Below, piece after piece: positions 38,101 through 46,831 of a stretch of 64,000 bases of DNA; the first letter of the stretch is position 1, and the number at the start of each line of letters is the position of its first letter. Made by a program: the position numbers and the translations under genes. Under the pieces are notes generated by a model. That model was given only the letters and a program-made list of their open reading frames with translations. It made no database searches and had not been told where the DNA came from. Source of the stretch: Alphaproteobacteria bacterium. Its GTDB lineage: Bacteria; Pseudomonadota; Alphaproteobacteria; Rhizobiales; Xanthobacteraceae. Location: the NCBI GenBank assembly GCA_037200445.1, contig JBBCGH010000001.1:3906001-3970000 (forward strand). The letters run 5' to 3'.

Positions 38101-38362
38101 CCAGGCCGCGATCGAAGCCGGTTTCGTGCGCTTCCGCCCTGTGCTGATGACCGCGCTCGCCATGATCATCGGCATGGCGCCGATGGCGCTTGGCCTCGGC
38201 GAGGGCGGCGAACAGAATGCGCCACTTGGTCGCGCCGTCGTCGGCGGTCTGGTTTTTGCGACCTTCGCAACGCTAATGTTCGTCCCCGTGGTCTTCAGCA
38301 TCCTGCACAAGCGCGATGAGGCGAAACTCGCCCACGCGATCGGAGAGCCGCATGCCGCCTGA
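35168..38362 (+). CDS. RND-family efflux transporter, inner-membrane permease (AcrB/MdtB-like)
   Basis: A 1,064-residue RND permease with the standard 12-helix layout and two large periplasmic loops. The proton-relay helix reads LAVGILVDDATVTIENI with the paired aspartates, and SRTLVPTMANYLLKP ends the first half. It exports drugs, metals or lipids; the sequence is nearer the hydrophobe/amphiphile group than the heavy-metal CusA group. The gene precedes its adaptor, the reverse of the usual order, and overlaps it by 11 bases. No outer-membrane channel gene follows, so it probably recruits a shared TolC-like protein. Confidence 0.93.
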   Translation: MIALVRIALRRPYTFVVLALTILIIGPLAALRTPVDIFPDIRIPVIAIIWGYTGLQPDLMAGRIITQSQRGLTTTVNDIEHLEATSYNGLGIIKVFFQPNVDIRIANAQVTAVMQTQLKQLPPNTTPPLILNYNASTVPIIQLALSGSGMSEQQLADIGLNTVRTPLVTVPGAAIPFPYGGKVRQVQIDLDSTAMQARGLSGQDVANALAAQNLITPVGSQKIGSFEYAILLNNSPQTIPELGDLPIKSVGGAMVYVRDVAQVRDGNPPQTNIVHVEGNRSVLMQILKNGSVSTLAIIQGIKEKVEQLKSIVPDNMKMSLIGDQSLFISAAINGVIVEGAIAAALTSVMILIFLGSWRSTVIIATSIPLSILGSITILAALGETLNIMTLGGLALAVGILVDDATVTIENINWHLEQGKQVEPAIMDGAAQIVTPAFVSLLCICIVFVPMFFLPGVARFLFVPMAEAVMAAMVCSFILSRTLVPTMANYLLKPHAPHTDMHGLDGPLPRSRNPLVRFQRAFEARFERVRLGYRELLMMALAHRPLFITGFLLFVVASFALTPFLGRDFFPTVDAGQILMHARVRVGTRVEETANQFADIQKAIRAIIPPHELATLVDNIGMPVSGINTTYNATGTIGTQDGDIQIKLEEGHRPTAEYVKMLREELPARFPGVVFSFLPADIISQILNFGAPAPIDLQVRGPDLQANYQYATELLRRLRHIPGLADARIQQSLNSPGFTVDVDRTRAQYVGVTERDVTNSMVVNLAGSGQVAPTYWLNPENGVSYAVVMQTPQYQIDTLNALKNLPITAPGSSQQTLGAIASFNRVARSAVVSQYNIQPVIQIFGTPQGRDLGAVAADVQKVVDDMKGSLPRGAQVYLLGQVRTMNNAFAGLLFGLLGAVVLIYLLIVVNFQSWSDPFVIITALPAALAGIVWMLFASGTTLSVPALTGAIMCMGVATANSVLVISFARERLAELGDPVQAAIEAGFVRFRPVLMTALAMIIGMAPMALGLGEGGEQNAPLGRAVVGGLVFATFATLMFVPVVFSILHKRDEAKLAHAIGEPHAA

Positions 38363-39578
38363 GGCTGCCGCAACATCGGCCGCGCCGCCGGTCGTCACCA
38401 GGCGCAAACTGCGCGTCACCGCGCTCGCCGCCGTTGCGCTTGCCGCGGTCGTGGTGATCATGGGCGTGACGACCCGGCGCATGGCCGATGCGCGCCTGTC
38501 CCAGTGGACCGAGCGACAGGCGGTCCCATCGGTCGCCATCGCGATGCTCGACGACCGCAGCCGCCGCTCCACGCTCGATCTCCCGGGACGGCTCGAAGCG
38601 TATTCGCAGGCCCAGCTTTATGCGCGCGTCGCCGGCTATCTGAAGGAATGGAAGGCCGATATCGGCGCGCCCGTGAAGGCCGGACAGCTGCTTGCCGAGA
38701 TCGAGGCACCTGACCTCGACCAGCAGATCATGCAGGCGGAGGCCGGCGTCGGGAGCGCAAGGGCCAACCTCGAGCTTGCCAGGGCCACGCTGGAGCGCGG
38801 GCAATCCCTGGTCACGTCGGGCGCGGTCTCCAAGCAGGATCTCGACCGGCGCGCCGCCGATGCGGCGAACCAGCAGGGCCTGGTCAAGTCCGCGCAAGCC
38901 AACCTCGACCGGCTGCGCGTGCTGGAGAAATACAAGAGCATCGTCGCGCCGTTCGATGGGCTGGTCACCGCACGCACCACCGACGTCGGGCAGCTCATCA
39001 GCTCCGGATCCGGCGGGCCGCCTCTGTTCGTGGTCTCCGACACCGCGAGATTGCGTGCCTACGTCAACGTCCCGCAGAATTACGTGCCGAGTGTCAAGAT
39101 CGGCACCAAGGCGCAAATCACGGTCCCTGAGTATCCGGGAAAGACCTTCACCGCGACGGTCGAGGCGTCCGCACAGTCTGTCGACGTCGCGTCCGGCACC
39201 ACGCGCATGCTGCTGGTGGTCGACAATTCCGCCGGCCAATTGATGACCGGAGCCTTCGCCAATGTGCAGCTTGTGCTGCCGAATGCCGAGAACGCGATCC
39301 ACGTGCCGGCGAGCGCCTTGATTTTCGACAAGAGCGGGCTGCAGGTCGCAACCGTCGGCGCCAACAATCGGGTGACGCTCAAGCCTGTCGCCATCTCGCG
39401 CGACCTCGGCCGCGAAGTCGAGATCGCGACCGGGCTTACCGCGGAGGATCGTGTGATCGAAAGTCCGCCCGACGGCATCGCCAATGGCGATGAGGTGCGT
39501 GTCGCTGGCGAGCGCGGCAACGTTGCGGCGGGAGAGCCCGCACCCGCAAAGCCGGCGCAAGCCAAGCCGCCCGGCTAG
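38352..39578 (+). CDS. RND efflux periplasmic adaptor (membrane fusion protein)
   Basis: A 408-residue HlyD/AcrA-type adaptor. One N-terminal transmembrane anchor (about residues 18-38) is followed by the lipoyl half-motif GYLKEWKADIGAPVKAGQLLAEI, a coiled-coil hairpin (QAEAGVGSARANLELARATL to LDRLRVLEKYKSI), the second lipoyl half and a beta-barrel domain. The C-terminus is Pro/Ala-rich. It links the permease to an outer-membrane channel. The ATG at 38352 overlaps the permease stop by 11 bases and follows GGAGAGCCGC. Confidence 0.92.
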   Translation: MPPEAAATSAAPPVVTRRKLRVTALAAVALAAVVVIMGVTTRRMADARLSQWTERQAVPSVAIAMLDDRSRRSTLDLPGRLEAYSQAQLYARVAGYLKEWKADIGAPVKAGQLLAEIEAPDLDQQIMQAEAGVGSARANLELARATLERGQSLVTSGAVSKQDLDRRAADAANQQGLVKSAQANLDRLRVLEKYKSIVAPFDGLVTARTTDVGQLISSGSGGPPLFVVSDTARLRAYVNVPQNYVPSVKIGTKAQITVPEYPGKTFTATVEASAQSVDVASGTTRMLLVVDNSAGQLMTGAFANVQLVLPNAENAIHVPASALIFDKSGLQVATVGANNRVTLKPVAISRDLGREVEIATGLTAEDRVIESPPDGIANGDEVRVAGERGNVAAGEPAPAKPAQAKPPG

Positions 39579-39587
39579 CCCTTCGGG

Positions 39588-39818
39588 CTATGTCCCGATC
39601 AGCTTGCGCAAGGCGTCGTTGATCCGGTCCTGCCAGCCCGGGCCGCCGGCCTGGAAATGGTCGAGGATGTCGCGGTCGAGGCGCAGCGAGACCATTTCCT
39701 TCGCGTGAGGGATCGCCGGCCGCGGGGCCGGCAGGTCCACAGGCTTGGTGGTGGCCTTCTTGAACGCCGCCTCCGCGGCGTCGCGCGTGCTCGTCGGCCT
39801 GCGCCTGTCGTCTGCCAT
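39588..39818 (-). CDS. brnA: BrnA-like antitoxin, apparently without a toxin gene
   Basis: A 76-residue protein. The C-terminal ribbon-helix-helix part EMVSLRLDRDILDHFQAGGP and WQDRINDALRKLIG is the hallmark of BrnA antitoxins (COG3514), which bind DNA as dimers and neutralise the RNase BrnT. The N-terminal ~40 residues are the basic, flexible toxin-binding type. BrnT is normally encoded just upstream; the 160 bases upstream hold no BrnT-like frame. It may be an orphan regulator or the remnant of a lost module. The ATG at 39818 follows CGGAGGAC. Confidence 0.8.
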   Translation of the reverse strand: MADDRRRPTSTRDAAEAAFKKATTKPVDLPAPRPAIPHAKEMVSLRLDRDILDHFQAGGPGWQDRINDALRKLIGT

Positions 39819-39977
39819 CGCTCGTCCTCCGACTCGTCACATTATCGCATACGGCGACGCCATTTGGCGCTCATCACAATTTCGTTCTCGCGTTGACTTT
39901 CAATCCCCCTCCTCAGCATCATCATCAGCAAATGCCGTGCGTTCCTCAAGTGCACCGGCATCGCATGGGAGGCGACA

Positions 39978-41270
39978 ATGCGCGCAGTGAAGGCCTCGGC
40001 CCTTTCGTTCGTTCTCGTTTTTGCGCTGGCCGCAACGGTCGCGGCGCAGAACCTGCCCATCGCAAAGCCGGCCGACGTCGGTCTTTCGGCCGAGCGGCTC
40101 GACCGCATCACGCAATGGATGAACGCGGAGGTGAGCAAGGGGACCATTCCCGGCGCCATCACGCTGATCGTGCGCAACGGCAAGGTCGCCTATTTCGAGG
40201 CAGTCGGCACGCTCAATCCCGAGACCAAGGCGCCGATGACCAAGGACGCGATCTTCCGCATCTACTCGATGAGCAAGCCGATCACCTCGGTCGCCGTGAT
40301 GATGCTGGCCGAGCAAGGCAAGATCACACTCGAGGAGCCGATCGCCAAATACATTCCGGCGTTCAAGGACATGAAGGTCGGAGTGGAAACGAAAGGCGAA
40401 GACGGCAAGCCGAAACTCGACCTGGTCGATGCCAAGAAGCCGATCACCATCCAGGATCTGCTGCGCCACACCTCGGGCATCACCTACGGATTCTTCGGCG
40501 ACATGCTGGTGAAGAAAGCCTATGTCGATGCCGACGTGTTCAAGGGCGACTTCACCAACGCCGAGTTCGCCGAGCGCATCGCCAAGCTGCCGCTCGCGTT
40601 CCCGCCCGGCACAACATGGGATTACAGCCACTCGACGGATATTCTTGGCCGCCTGGTCGAGGTGGTCTCGGGCAAATCCCTCTATCAGTTCGAGAAAGAG
40701 AACATCCTCGATCCTCTCGGCATGACCGACACCAGCTTCTACGTGACGGACCCCGCCAAGCATTCGCGCATTGCCGAGCCGTTCAAGGACGACCGCAAGA
40801 TCGGCGCCGGCATCGACTTCAACGATCCACGCGTGGCCGAGAAATGGGAATCCGGCGGCGGCGGCATGGTCGGCACAGTTGCGGACTATGCGCGCTTCCT
40901 GACAATGCTGACCAATGGCGGCACGCTCGACGGCAAGCGCTATCTTGGCCCGAAGACGCTCGCCTACATGACTTCGGACCACACCGCGGGTGTCATCACG
41001 CCGGGCCCCTATTACCTGCCCGGTCCCGGCTATGGCTTCGGACTTGGCTTCGGCGTTCGCAAGGAAGCCGGCGTGGCATCTACGCCGGGTTCCGTCGGCG
41101 ACTACAGCTGGGGCGGCGCCGGCGGCACCTATTTCTGGGTCGACCCCAAGGAGAACATGTTCGTCGTCTACGGGATGCAGTCGCCGCGCAATCGCGTGCC
41201 GTTCCGGCTGGTATTGCGCGATCTCGTCTATGCGGCGATCGACAAGCCCGCGCCGCGCGCGACAGACTGA
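39978..41270 (+). CDS. secreted serine hydrolase, beta-lactamase/class C-like esterase
   Basis: A 430-residue exported protein with a signal peptide ending VAAQ. The catalytic SxxK is S97-M-S-K100 ([12 protein letters not shown]), the tyrosine motif is [19 protein letters not shown], and the third element is the C-terminal [14 protein letters not shown] turn. These belong to the beta-lactamase-fold esterase/transpeptidase group (EstB/LpqH-like), which act on esters or peptidoglycan rather than beta-lactams. The start at 39978 follows GGGAGGCGAC. It ends three bases from the convergent SGNH hydrolase. Confidence 0.86.
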   Translation: MRAVKASALSFVLVFALAATVAAQNLPIAKPADVGLSAERLDRITQWMNAEVSKGTIPGAITLIVRNGKVAYFEAVGTLNPETKAPMTKDAIFRIYSMSKPITSVAVMMLAEQGKITLEEPIAKYIPAFKDMKVGVETKGEDGKPKLDLVDAKKPITIQDLLRHTSGITYGFFGDMLVKKAYVDADVFKGDFTNAEFAERIAKLPLAFPPGTTWDYSHSTDILGRLVEVVSGKSLYQFEKENILDPLGMTDTSFYVTDPAKHSRIAEPFKDDRKIGAGIDFNDPRVAEKWESGGGGMVGTVADYARFLTMLTNGGTLDGKRYLGPKTLAYMTSDHTAGVITPGPYYLPGPGYGFGLGFGVRKEAGVASTPGSVGDYSWGGAGGTYFWVDPKENMFVVYGMQSPRNRVPFRLVLRDLVYAAIDKPAPRATD

Positions 41271-41273
41271 GGA

Positions 41274-43268
41274 TTATTGCTGCGGCGGTGAAAGCGCCTC
41301 GCGGTCGACCGACGCCGTGCCGGCCCCCAGGTTGAGCACTTGCCGTGCCGCGGCAAGGGCCGCATCCGCCATCGCGGCGTGGCCCTCCGCGGTCGGGTGG
41401 ATCGCGCCACCATAGACCGCACTGACCACACCCCATGTCGCGTCGTGGATATCGGTCGGCTGCAAGGTCGACGGCAGGCCTTCCGGATAGGTCATTGCGA
41501 CGAAATAGCTGTCGTTCGCGGTGCGCACCCAGCGCGCCCGCGGTGCGTAGGGCCGGAATTCCGATGATGCGGCGCCGCAGGTGAGCGGCTCGGTCGCGCC
41601 CTGCACCGGGTTGGCGGCGAATGACTTCCCGTCGGAAAGGAAGCAGGCGCGGTCGAACTCGGGGTCCTGATCGGAGCGCGCGCACACGCCGTGCGCCAGG
41701 AACGCCTGCTGATGCGCATCGACGAAGGTCATGCGATCGGCCGGATTGGCGCAGGCATTGCCCGCGCAGGTCGCGATCGCCTTGAGAATGGGAAGGAAGC
41801 GCCCTCCGACAAACTCCGCGATGCGGCGCATGCGATCGCCGTCCACCTTGAACGAGGGGTGCACGTCGAAGCCGCTCTGCCCGCCGCCGCAGGGCGACCC
41901 GTCCGCCCGGAGCGCGGGATTGCCGTAGGAGACGAACACGACGCGCGACAGATCGCCGTCGACCATCGGTTTGAGCGCCGCGCGCAGCTTGGCGAAATTG
42001 CCCGGAAGCGTGCGCGTGAGCGCGCTCTCGGCCGACTCCGGAGAGCTGATCAGGCTGTTGAACAGCACGCGCTCGCCCGTCGCATCGATGATGACGTTGG
42101 CGACAAGCCCGGAGAAATCGATGTCGTTGGCGCCGACGGTGAGCAACACGAGATCGAGCGTGCGTTTTGGCCGCGTGCGCCGCGCGGCCGCGAGATAGCC
42201 CTGCAGCTGCGAGATCTGCGCCGGCACGGTGCTCGGACAGTTCTTGTCCGGCGTGCAGTTGAGCTCGCGCGCCCGCTGCGAGCCGAGGACGCCGGTCTCG
42301 ATCGTGGCGCCGGTGCACGCGAGCGGCAGGAAGGTGACGGCGATGTGCGGGCTCTCGACCGCGAGCGCCAGCGCGGTGCGGATCTGGTAGCCGTAGAGCG
42401 AGCGATGGCAGGCCTGGGAGAGCCAGCGCGCGCCGAGCCGCGTCCATTCGGGCAGCTGGCTCGTTGCCTGCGGCGAGGCCTCGCACGAGCGGTCGCCCGT
42501 ATAGGTCGCGCGGCCGGGCCGGTAGTACTCGCTGCCGGTGCCGAAGCGGCGGAAACAGAAGCCCTCGTCCGAGAGCGCGACGGGACGGTCCGGATTCCCT
42601 TCGCCCGCCGCGATCGAGTCGCCGAGGCCCGCGATCAGGAGATCGCGCACGACGACCTGCTCGGTCGCGCGCAGCGGCGGGGCGCCCGGCACGCTGACAT
42701 CGACCGTCACGTTGGTCGTCTTGCCGTAGAGAAGGCGGATCCGCACCTCCTCGCCGCAGGGCCCGGTGTAGCTGCGCGGCGCGCCTTCGCCTTCGTCGAA
42801 CACCCAGGCGCAGGTGGCCTGCGGCTGCGCACCGACGAGCCGCATCTCGACCCGATGGTCGGCGGGCGCGAGATAATTTTCGCGCGCGTTGTCGCGCTCG
42901 CAGGTCGTCATCACGCCGCCCATCGCGTCGACACAGAGATTACCGAGCATGGCGCGCGCCCAGCCGCGCCCGTCGGTCTCGGTCGCCATGATCTGTTCGG
43001 CGGCGAGCACGCTTTTGATGCTTTGCGCGGCCACGTGCTTGAGGAAGTCTGCCTCGCGGCGGAACAGCCGGAAACGGTTCTTCACCTCCCAGACAATGCG
43101 CAGGTCCGGTGAGATCGTCGGCGGCAGGATCTGCAGCGGCCCGGAGGGCGCCGCGCCTGCGCCGGGCGGCGGCGGCAAGGTGATCGGCGGCTGAATCTGC
43201 GTCTGCGCGAGGGCAGAAGCGGAGCACGCCAAAAGTGCGCCGAAAACGGCGATCGTGGACCAACGCAT
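41274..43268 (-). CDS. large secreted SGNH/GDSL hydrolase
   Basis: A 664-residue exported protein. Block I is LLIAGLGDSIAAGEGNP, block III VLLTVGANDIDFSG, and block V AIHPTAEGHAAMA, giving the Ser-Asn-His-type SGNH catalytic set. The first ~210 residues form an extra N-terminal part with paired cysteines (LCVDAM, TTCERD, CAWVF, GPCGEE) and a VTVDVSVPGAPPL beta-sandwich-like stretch. The family acts on lipids, acetylated sugars or esters. I chose the ATG at 43268, which gives a standard signal peptide ending SALAQ. Confidence 0.8.
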   Translation of the reverse strand: MRWSTIAVFGALLACSASALAQTQIQPPITLPPPPGAGAAPSGPLQILPPTISPDLRIVWEVKNRFRLFRREADFLKHVAAQSIKSVLAAEQIMATETDGRGWARAMLGNLCVDAMGGVMTTCERDNARENYLAPADHRVEMRLVGAQPQATCAWVFDEGEGAPRSYTGPCGEEVRIRLLYGKTTNVTVDVSVPGAPPLRATEQVVVRDLLIAGLGDSIAAGEGNPDRPVALSDEGFCFRRFGTGSEYYRPGRATYTGDRSCEASPQATSQLPEWTRLGARWLSQACHRSLYGYQIRTALALAVESPHIAVTFLPLACTGATIETGVLGSQRARELNCTPDKNCPSTVPAQISQLQGYLAAARRTRPKRTLDLVLLTVGANDIDFSGLVANVIIDATGERVLFNSLISSPESAESALTRTLPGNFAKLRAALKPMVDGDLSRVVFVSYGNPALRADGSPCGGGQSGFDVHPSFKVDGDRMRRIAEFVGGRFLPILKAIATCAGNACANPADRMTFVDAHQQAFLAHGVCARSDQDPEFDRACFLSDGKSFAANPVQGATEPLTCGAASSEFRPYAPRARWVRTANDSYFVAMTYPEGLPSTLQPTDIHDATWGVVSAVYGGAIHPTAEGHAAMADAALAAARQVLNLGAGTASVDREALSPPQQ

Positions 43269-43471
43269 TGAGAAGACCAAAACCAGACTGTTCCCTTGGG
43301 CATAGGCTCTAGGGCCGCCTCGCGGCAAGATCAGGGCAGACCGTTCTCTCGGTCCTCAACCATGCCTCCAAACACGGCCTTTCGGTGCCGCCTCCGACGG
43401 GCCTCTGTCGGGCTACGTTTGGTTGCATTTCAATGCTACTCCACGCTGACACCGAACACGGGGAGGCTCTG

Positions 43472-44020
43472 ATGCAAACGTTCATATCGTTTTTGGGGGT
43501 AGTCGTCGGCGCACTTGGCGCTGGATTCGGCCTTTATCAGTACCGCCGAAATCAGATTTGGCGAGAGACGGAGTTCGTAGCCAATCAAACCAAAGAGTTC
43601 TTTGCCGACGACAGCGTCCGGAAGGCACTCAGGATCCTGGATTGGGAAAAAAGATTCATTGACCTGTTGGCCGACAAGCCTCCTGTGTTCGTCACCCGCG
43701 ACATGCTGCGAGAGGCCCTCAAACATGGACCGGATGCGACAAAGTTTACCCACGAAGGCGCAGCTATTCGCGACGTTTTCGACACATACTTCACGCGACT
43801 GGAGGCGTTCGAGCAATTCATCAAGGCCGGGGTGATCGAATTCCGGCAAATAGAACCCTACCAACGCTACTGGGCCGGCATTCTGGCCGGGCAAAGACCA
43901 AAAATTCTCGACCCGGAGACGATCAAGGTCATTTGGGGCTTTCTCCACGACTACGGCTACAACGACGCGATGGCGCTAATGAAGCGATACCACCCAGCGC
44001 CCATCCAATTCGCAACATAG
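43472..44020 (+). CDS. membrane-anchored protein of unknown function, atypical base composition
   Basis: A 182-residue protein with one N-terminal transmembrane helix (about residues 3-22, FISFLGVVVGALGAGFGLY) and a mostly helical cytoplasmic domain rich in charged and aromatic residues (WRETEFVANQTKEFF, ILDWEKRFIDLLADKP). Similar small proteins are scattered in many bacteria as uncharacterised, probably mobile genes. The coding region is visibly lower in GC than its neighbours. The ATG at 43472 follows GGGAGG. Confidence 0.6.
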   Translation: MQTFISFLGVVVGALGAGFGLYQYRRNQIWRETEFVANQTKEFFADDSVRKALRILDWEKRFIDLLADKPPVFVTRDMLREALKHGPDATKFTHEGAAIRDVFDTYFTRLEAFEQFIKAGVIEFRQIEPYQRYWAGILAGQRPKILDPETIKVIWGFLHDYGYNDAMALMKRYHPAPIQFAT

Positions 44021-44107
44021 TGACCGTCGACGCGCGATCTTCAGACGCGCGTCGGCCTCTCGGGAAACGGGTGGCGCGGCTGCTGCCCGGCGCGCCAAAA
44101 GCCACCG

Positions 44108-45082
44108 ATGTCGGACGCCGCACGCATCCACCGCAGCATGACCGCCGCCGAGTGGGCCATGCTGCTCACCATGTCGGTGCTGTGGGGCGGCTCGTTCTTC
44201 TTTGTCGGCATCGCCGTCAAGGAATTGCCGCCGCTCACCGTCGTCTTGCTGCGCGTAGGGCTTGCGGCCGCGATGCTCTTTCCGATGCTTCGGATCTTCA
44301 GGCTGCGCTTCCCCCGCGAACCACGTGCCTGGGCCGCATTCTTCGGGATGGGGCTGCTCAACAACGTCATCCCGTTCTGCCTGATCGTCTGGGGCCAGAC
44401 CCAGATTGCGTCAGGGCTCGCCGCGATCCTCAACGCCGCGACGCCCCTGTTCACCGTGATCGTCGCGCACGCCTTCACCAAGGACGAGAAAATCACGGGC
44501 AACCGGCTCGCCGGTGTGCTGGTCGGGTTGGCCGGCGTGGTGGTGATCATCGGGCCCGGCGCGCTGCGCGGCATCGGCAGCGGCGTGCTGGCCGAGGTTG
44601 CGGTGCTTGGAGCCGCGCTCTCCTATGCGTTTGCTGGCGTGTTTGGCCGGCGCTTCGCCCCCATGGGCATCGCGCCCATGGCGAGCGCGGCCGGACAGGT
44701 CACCGCCTCGACCGTCATGCTGCTGCCGCTTGCACTGCTGGTCGAGCGGCCGTGGACGCTGCCGATGCCGGGCGCCACCACATGCGCCGCGATCCTCGGC
44801 CTTGCGGCGCTCTCCACTGCGCTTGGCTACATCCTCTATTTCCGCATCCTGGCGACCGCCGGCGCAACCAACCTGCTGCTGGTCACGTTTCTCATCCCGG
44901 TGAGCGCGATCGTGCTCGGATCTCTGGTGCTGGGCGAGCGCCTGTCGGCGCAGCACTTTCTCGGCATGGCGCTGATCGGCGCGGGGCTTGCGGCGATCGA
45001 CGGACGGCTGCTGCGGCTAATACGCCGAGCGCCCGCCATCCGCCGGGATCGCCGCGCCGGTGATCATGCGCGACTCGTCTGA
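44108..45082 (+). CDS. DMT-superfamily EamA transporter
   Basis: A 324-residue integral membrane protein with ten predicted helices in two EamA repeats (the first from AMLLTMSVLWGGSFFFVGIA, the second from AEVAVLGAALSYAFAGVFG). Each repeat ends in a conserved proline-containing helix (LNAATPLFTVIVAH; LVTFLIPVSAIVLG). Substrates of this family are small metabolites and amino acids. Its last 66 bases overlap the convergent SDR gene, an unusually long tail overlap that gives it a basic C-terminus (RRAPAIRRDRR). Confidence 0.88.
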   Translation: MSDAARIHRSMTAAEWAMLLTMSVLWGGSFFFVGIAVKELPPLTVVLLRVGLAAAMLFPMLRIFRLRFPREPRAWAAFFGMGLLNNVIPFCLIVWGQTQIASGLAAILNAATPLFTVIVAHAFTKDEKITGNRLAGVLVGLAGVVVIIGPGALRGIGSGVLAEVAVLGAALSYAFAGVFGRRFAPMGIAPMASAAGQVTASTVMLLPLALLVERPWTLPMPGATTCAAILGLAALSTALGYILYFRILATAGATNLLLVTFLIPVSAIVLGSLVLGERLSAQHFLGMALIGAGLAAIDGRLLRLIRRAPAIRRDRRAGDHARLV

Positions 45083-45790
45083 AGCGAGGAACAGCGCGAC
45101 GTTGGCGATGTCTTCCGGGTTGCCGACCCAGAACGGGTATTCCTTCACGCGCGCGTCGGCCTGCTGATCCTCCGCGGGCTTCGGCGCATCCGGCGCGCCG
45201 TAGCGCGCGAGGATGCGCTCAGTGAGAATGCGCCCGGCGCAGATCGCATTCACCCGCACATTATCTTCCGCGTAGGTGCCGGCCAGCGCACGCGTCAGCG
45301 AGACGATACCGCCTTTCGCAGCCGTGTAGATGTGCGCCGGGCTCGCACCGCGCAGCGCTGCGCCCGACGACATGTTCACCACCGCGCCGCCCCCGGCCCG
45401 CACCATCGCCGGAATGCCGTGATGGCAGCAATTGATGGTGCCGAGCAGGTCGAGCCGCATGGTCTTGTCCCAGACTGTCGCGACATCGACCTTGCCGAGC
45501 GGCGCATCCTCGCTGACCGAGCCGCCCGCGCAGTTGAACAGAGTGTCGAGTCTGCCGAATTTCTTCTCGATCTCAGCGACTGCCGCTTTCACGCTTGCCT
45601 CGTCGGTCACATCGGTGGGAACGAAAAGAGCGCCAGCGCCGAGATCGCGCGCCAGCGCCGCGCCCGCCGCCTCGTCGATATCCGCGATTGCGACCTTCGC
45701 GCCCTCGCGCGCGAACACTTGCGCCGCCGCGCGACCTATGCCCCATGCGCCGCCCGTGATCAGCGCGACGCGGCCGGCGAGGCGTGCCAC
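45017..45790 (-). CDS. SDR-family oxidoreductase, classical
   Basis: A 257-residue classical short-chain dehydrogenase. Cofactor motif TGGAWGIGRAAA, NCAGG at the NNAG position, catalytic serine in NMSSGAAL and the YTAAKGG active site with Tyr and Lys present. The acidic residue after strand 2 (AIADIDE) indicates NAD(H) rather than NADP(H). It starts one base after the stop of the TctC gene upstream and is probably co-transcribed with it, hinting at catabolism of an imported organic acid. Confidence 0.9.
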   Translation of the reverse strand: MARLAGRVALITGGAWGIGRAAAQVFAREGAKVAIADIDEAAGAALARDLGAGALFVPTDVTDEASVKAAVAEIEKKFGRLDTLFNCAGGSVSEDAPLGKVDVATVWDKTMRLDLLGTINCCHHGIPAMVRAGGGAVVNMSSGAALRGASPAHIYTAAKGGIVSLTRALAGTYAEDNVRVNAICAGRILTERILARYGAPDAPKPAEDQQADARVKEYPFWVGNPEDIANVALFLASDESRMITGAAIPADGGRSAY

Positions 45791-45791
45791 G

Positions 45792-46754
45792 CTACTCGGC
45801 CTTGATGTTGGCGGCCTTGATCACGGGCGCCCACTTCGCGATCTCGGACTTGATGTTGGCCGCATAGTCGGCCGGGCCGCCGCCGATCGGCAGGTAGCCG
45901 AGATCGCCGATGCGCTTCACCACCTCCGGGTCGCGCACGGCCTTGGCAAACTCGGCGCTCAGGCGCTCCACGATCTCCTGCGGCGTGCCTTTGGGCGCGA
46001 GCACGCCCCAATAAGTTGAGGCCGTCACGCCCGGAAGCCCGGCCTCCGCGAAGGTCGGCACGTCCGGCACCGCGGCATTGCGCGCCTCGCCCGTCACCGC
46101 AAGCGCGCGCAGCGTGCCGGCGTCCATGAACGGCCGCGCCGAGGAAATACCGGAGAACATCACCTGCACATGCCCGCCGATGAGATCGTTCATCGCCGGG
46201 CCTGTGCCCTTGTAGGGTACGTGCCTCACCTCGATGCCGGCGACGAACTTCAGTAGTTCTCCGCCGAGATGGGTCGAAGCGCCGATCCCGCCTGACGCAT
46301 AGTTGAGCTCGCCGGGCTTTTGTTTCGCGAGCGCGACGAATTCGGCCAGCGTCTTCGCCGGCACCGACGGGTGCGCCACCAGGATCACCGGGGCGGTCGC
46401 GAGCAGGCTCACCGGCGCGAAATCGTTGATGGTGTCGTAGGGCAGCGGCTTCAGGCTCGGGTTCACGGCGATCGACGTATCCGTCATCACCAGCGTGGTG
46501 CCGTCGGGCGCCGCCTTCGCGACCTGGTCCATGCCGATGCTGCTGCCTCCGCCCGGCCGGTTCTCGATCACCAGCGGTACCCCAAGCGCCTTGCTCACCA
46601 GCGGCTCGATGATGCGGGCGAGATTGTCGGTGCCGCCGCCCGCACCGAAGGGCACCACCAGGCGGATCGGGCGGTTCGGGTAGTTCTGCGCACGCACTTG
46701 CGGCACCGCCATGCAGAGCACGAGCAATGCAAAAAACGCAATCAGCCTTCTCAT
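45792..46754 (-). CDS. TctC/Bug-family substrate-binding protein
   Basis: A 320-residue periplasmic binding protein with a signal peptide ending RAQN. Family motifs are YPNRPIRLVVPFGAGGGTDN at the mature N-terminus, RPGGGSSIGMDQVAKAAPDG, and VRHVPYKGTGPAMNDLIGGH. Bug proteins bind carboxylates or other small organics for tripartite TctAB transporters. No TctA or TctB membrane gene is adjacent, so it is an orphan. It is divergent from the alpha/beta hydrolase and upstream of an SDR gene. The ATG at 46754 gives the clean signal peptide. Confidence 0.9.
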   Translation of the reverse strand: MRRLIAFFALLVLCMAVPQVRAQNYPNRPIRLVVPFGAGGGTDNLARIIEPLVSKALGVPLVIENRPGGGSSIGMDQVAKAAPDGTTLVMTDTSIAVNPSLKPLPYDTINDFAPVSLLATAPVILVAHPSVPAKTLAEFVALAKQKPGELNYASGGIGASTHLGGELLKFVAGIEVRHVPYKGTGPAMNDLIGGHVQVMFSGISSARPFMDAGTLRALAVTGEARNAAVPDVPTFAEAGLPGVTASTYWGVLAPKGTPQEIVERLSAEFAKAVRDPEVVKRIGDLGYLPIGGGPADYAANIKSEIAKWAPVIKAANIKAE

Positions 46755-46831
46755 GCGACGTCCTCGGCAAGCATCGCAGCGAATGCTATCATCCGCGTTC
46801 ACGCCGCAACAACTCATCACAAGGTGCAAGG

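Noticed and set aside
39571-39590. Hairpin TAGCCC/GGGCTA between the adaptor and BrnA genes as a terminator
   Set aside because: There is no following T-run on either strand, so an intrinsic terminator is not supported.
39841-39977. Possible BrnT remnant upstream of the BrnA-like gene (a short EERTAFADD-like string in one minus frame)
   Set aside because: The similarity is a few residues, with no conserved BrnT core or start; chance is more likely.
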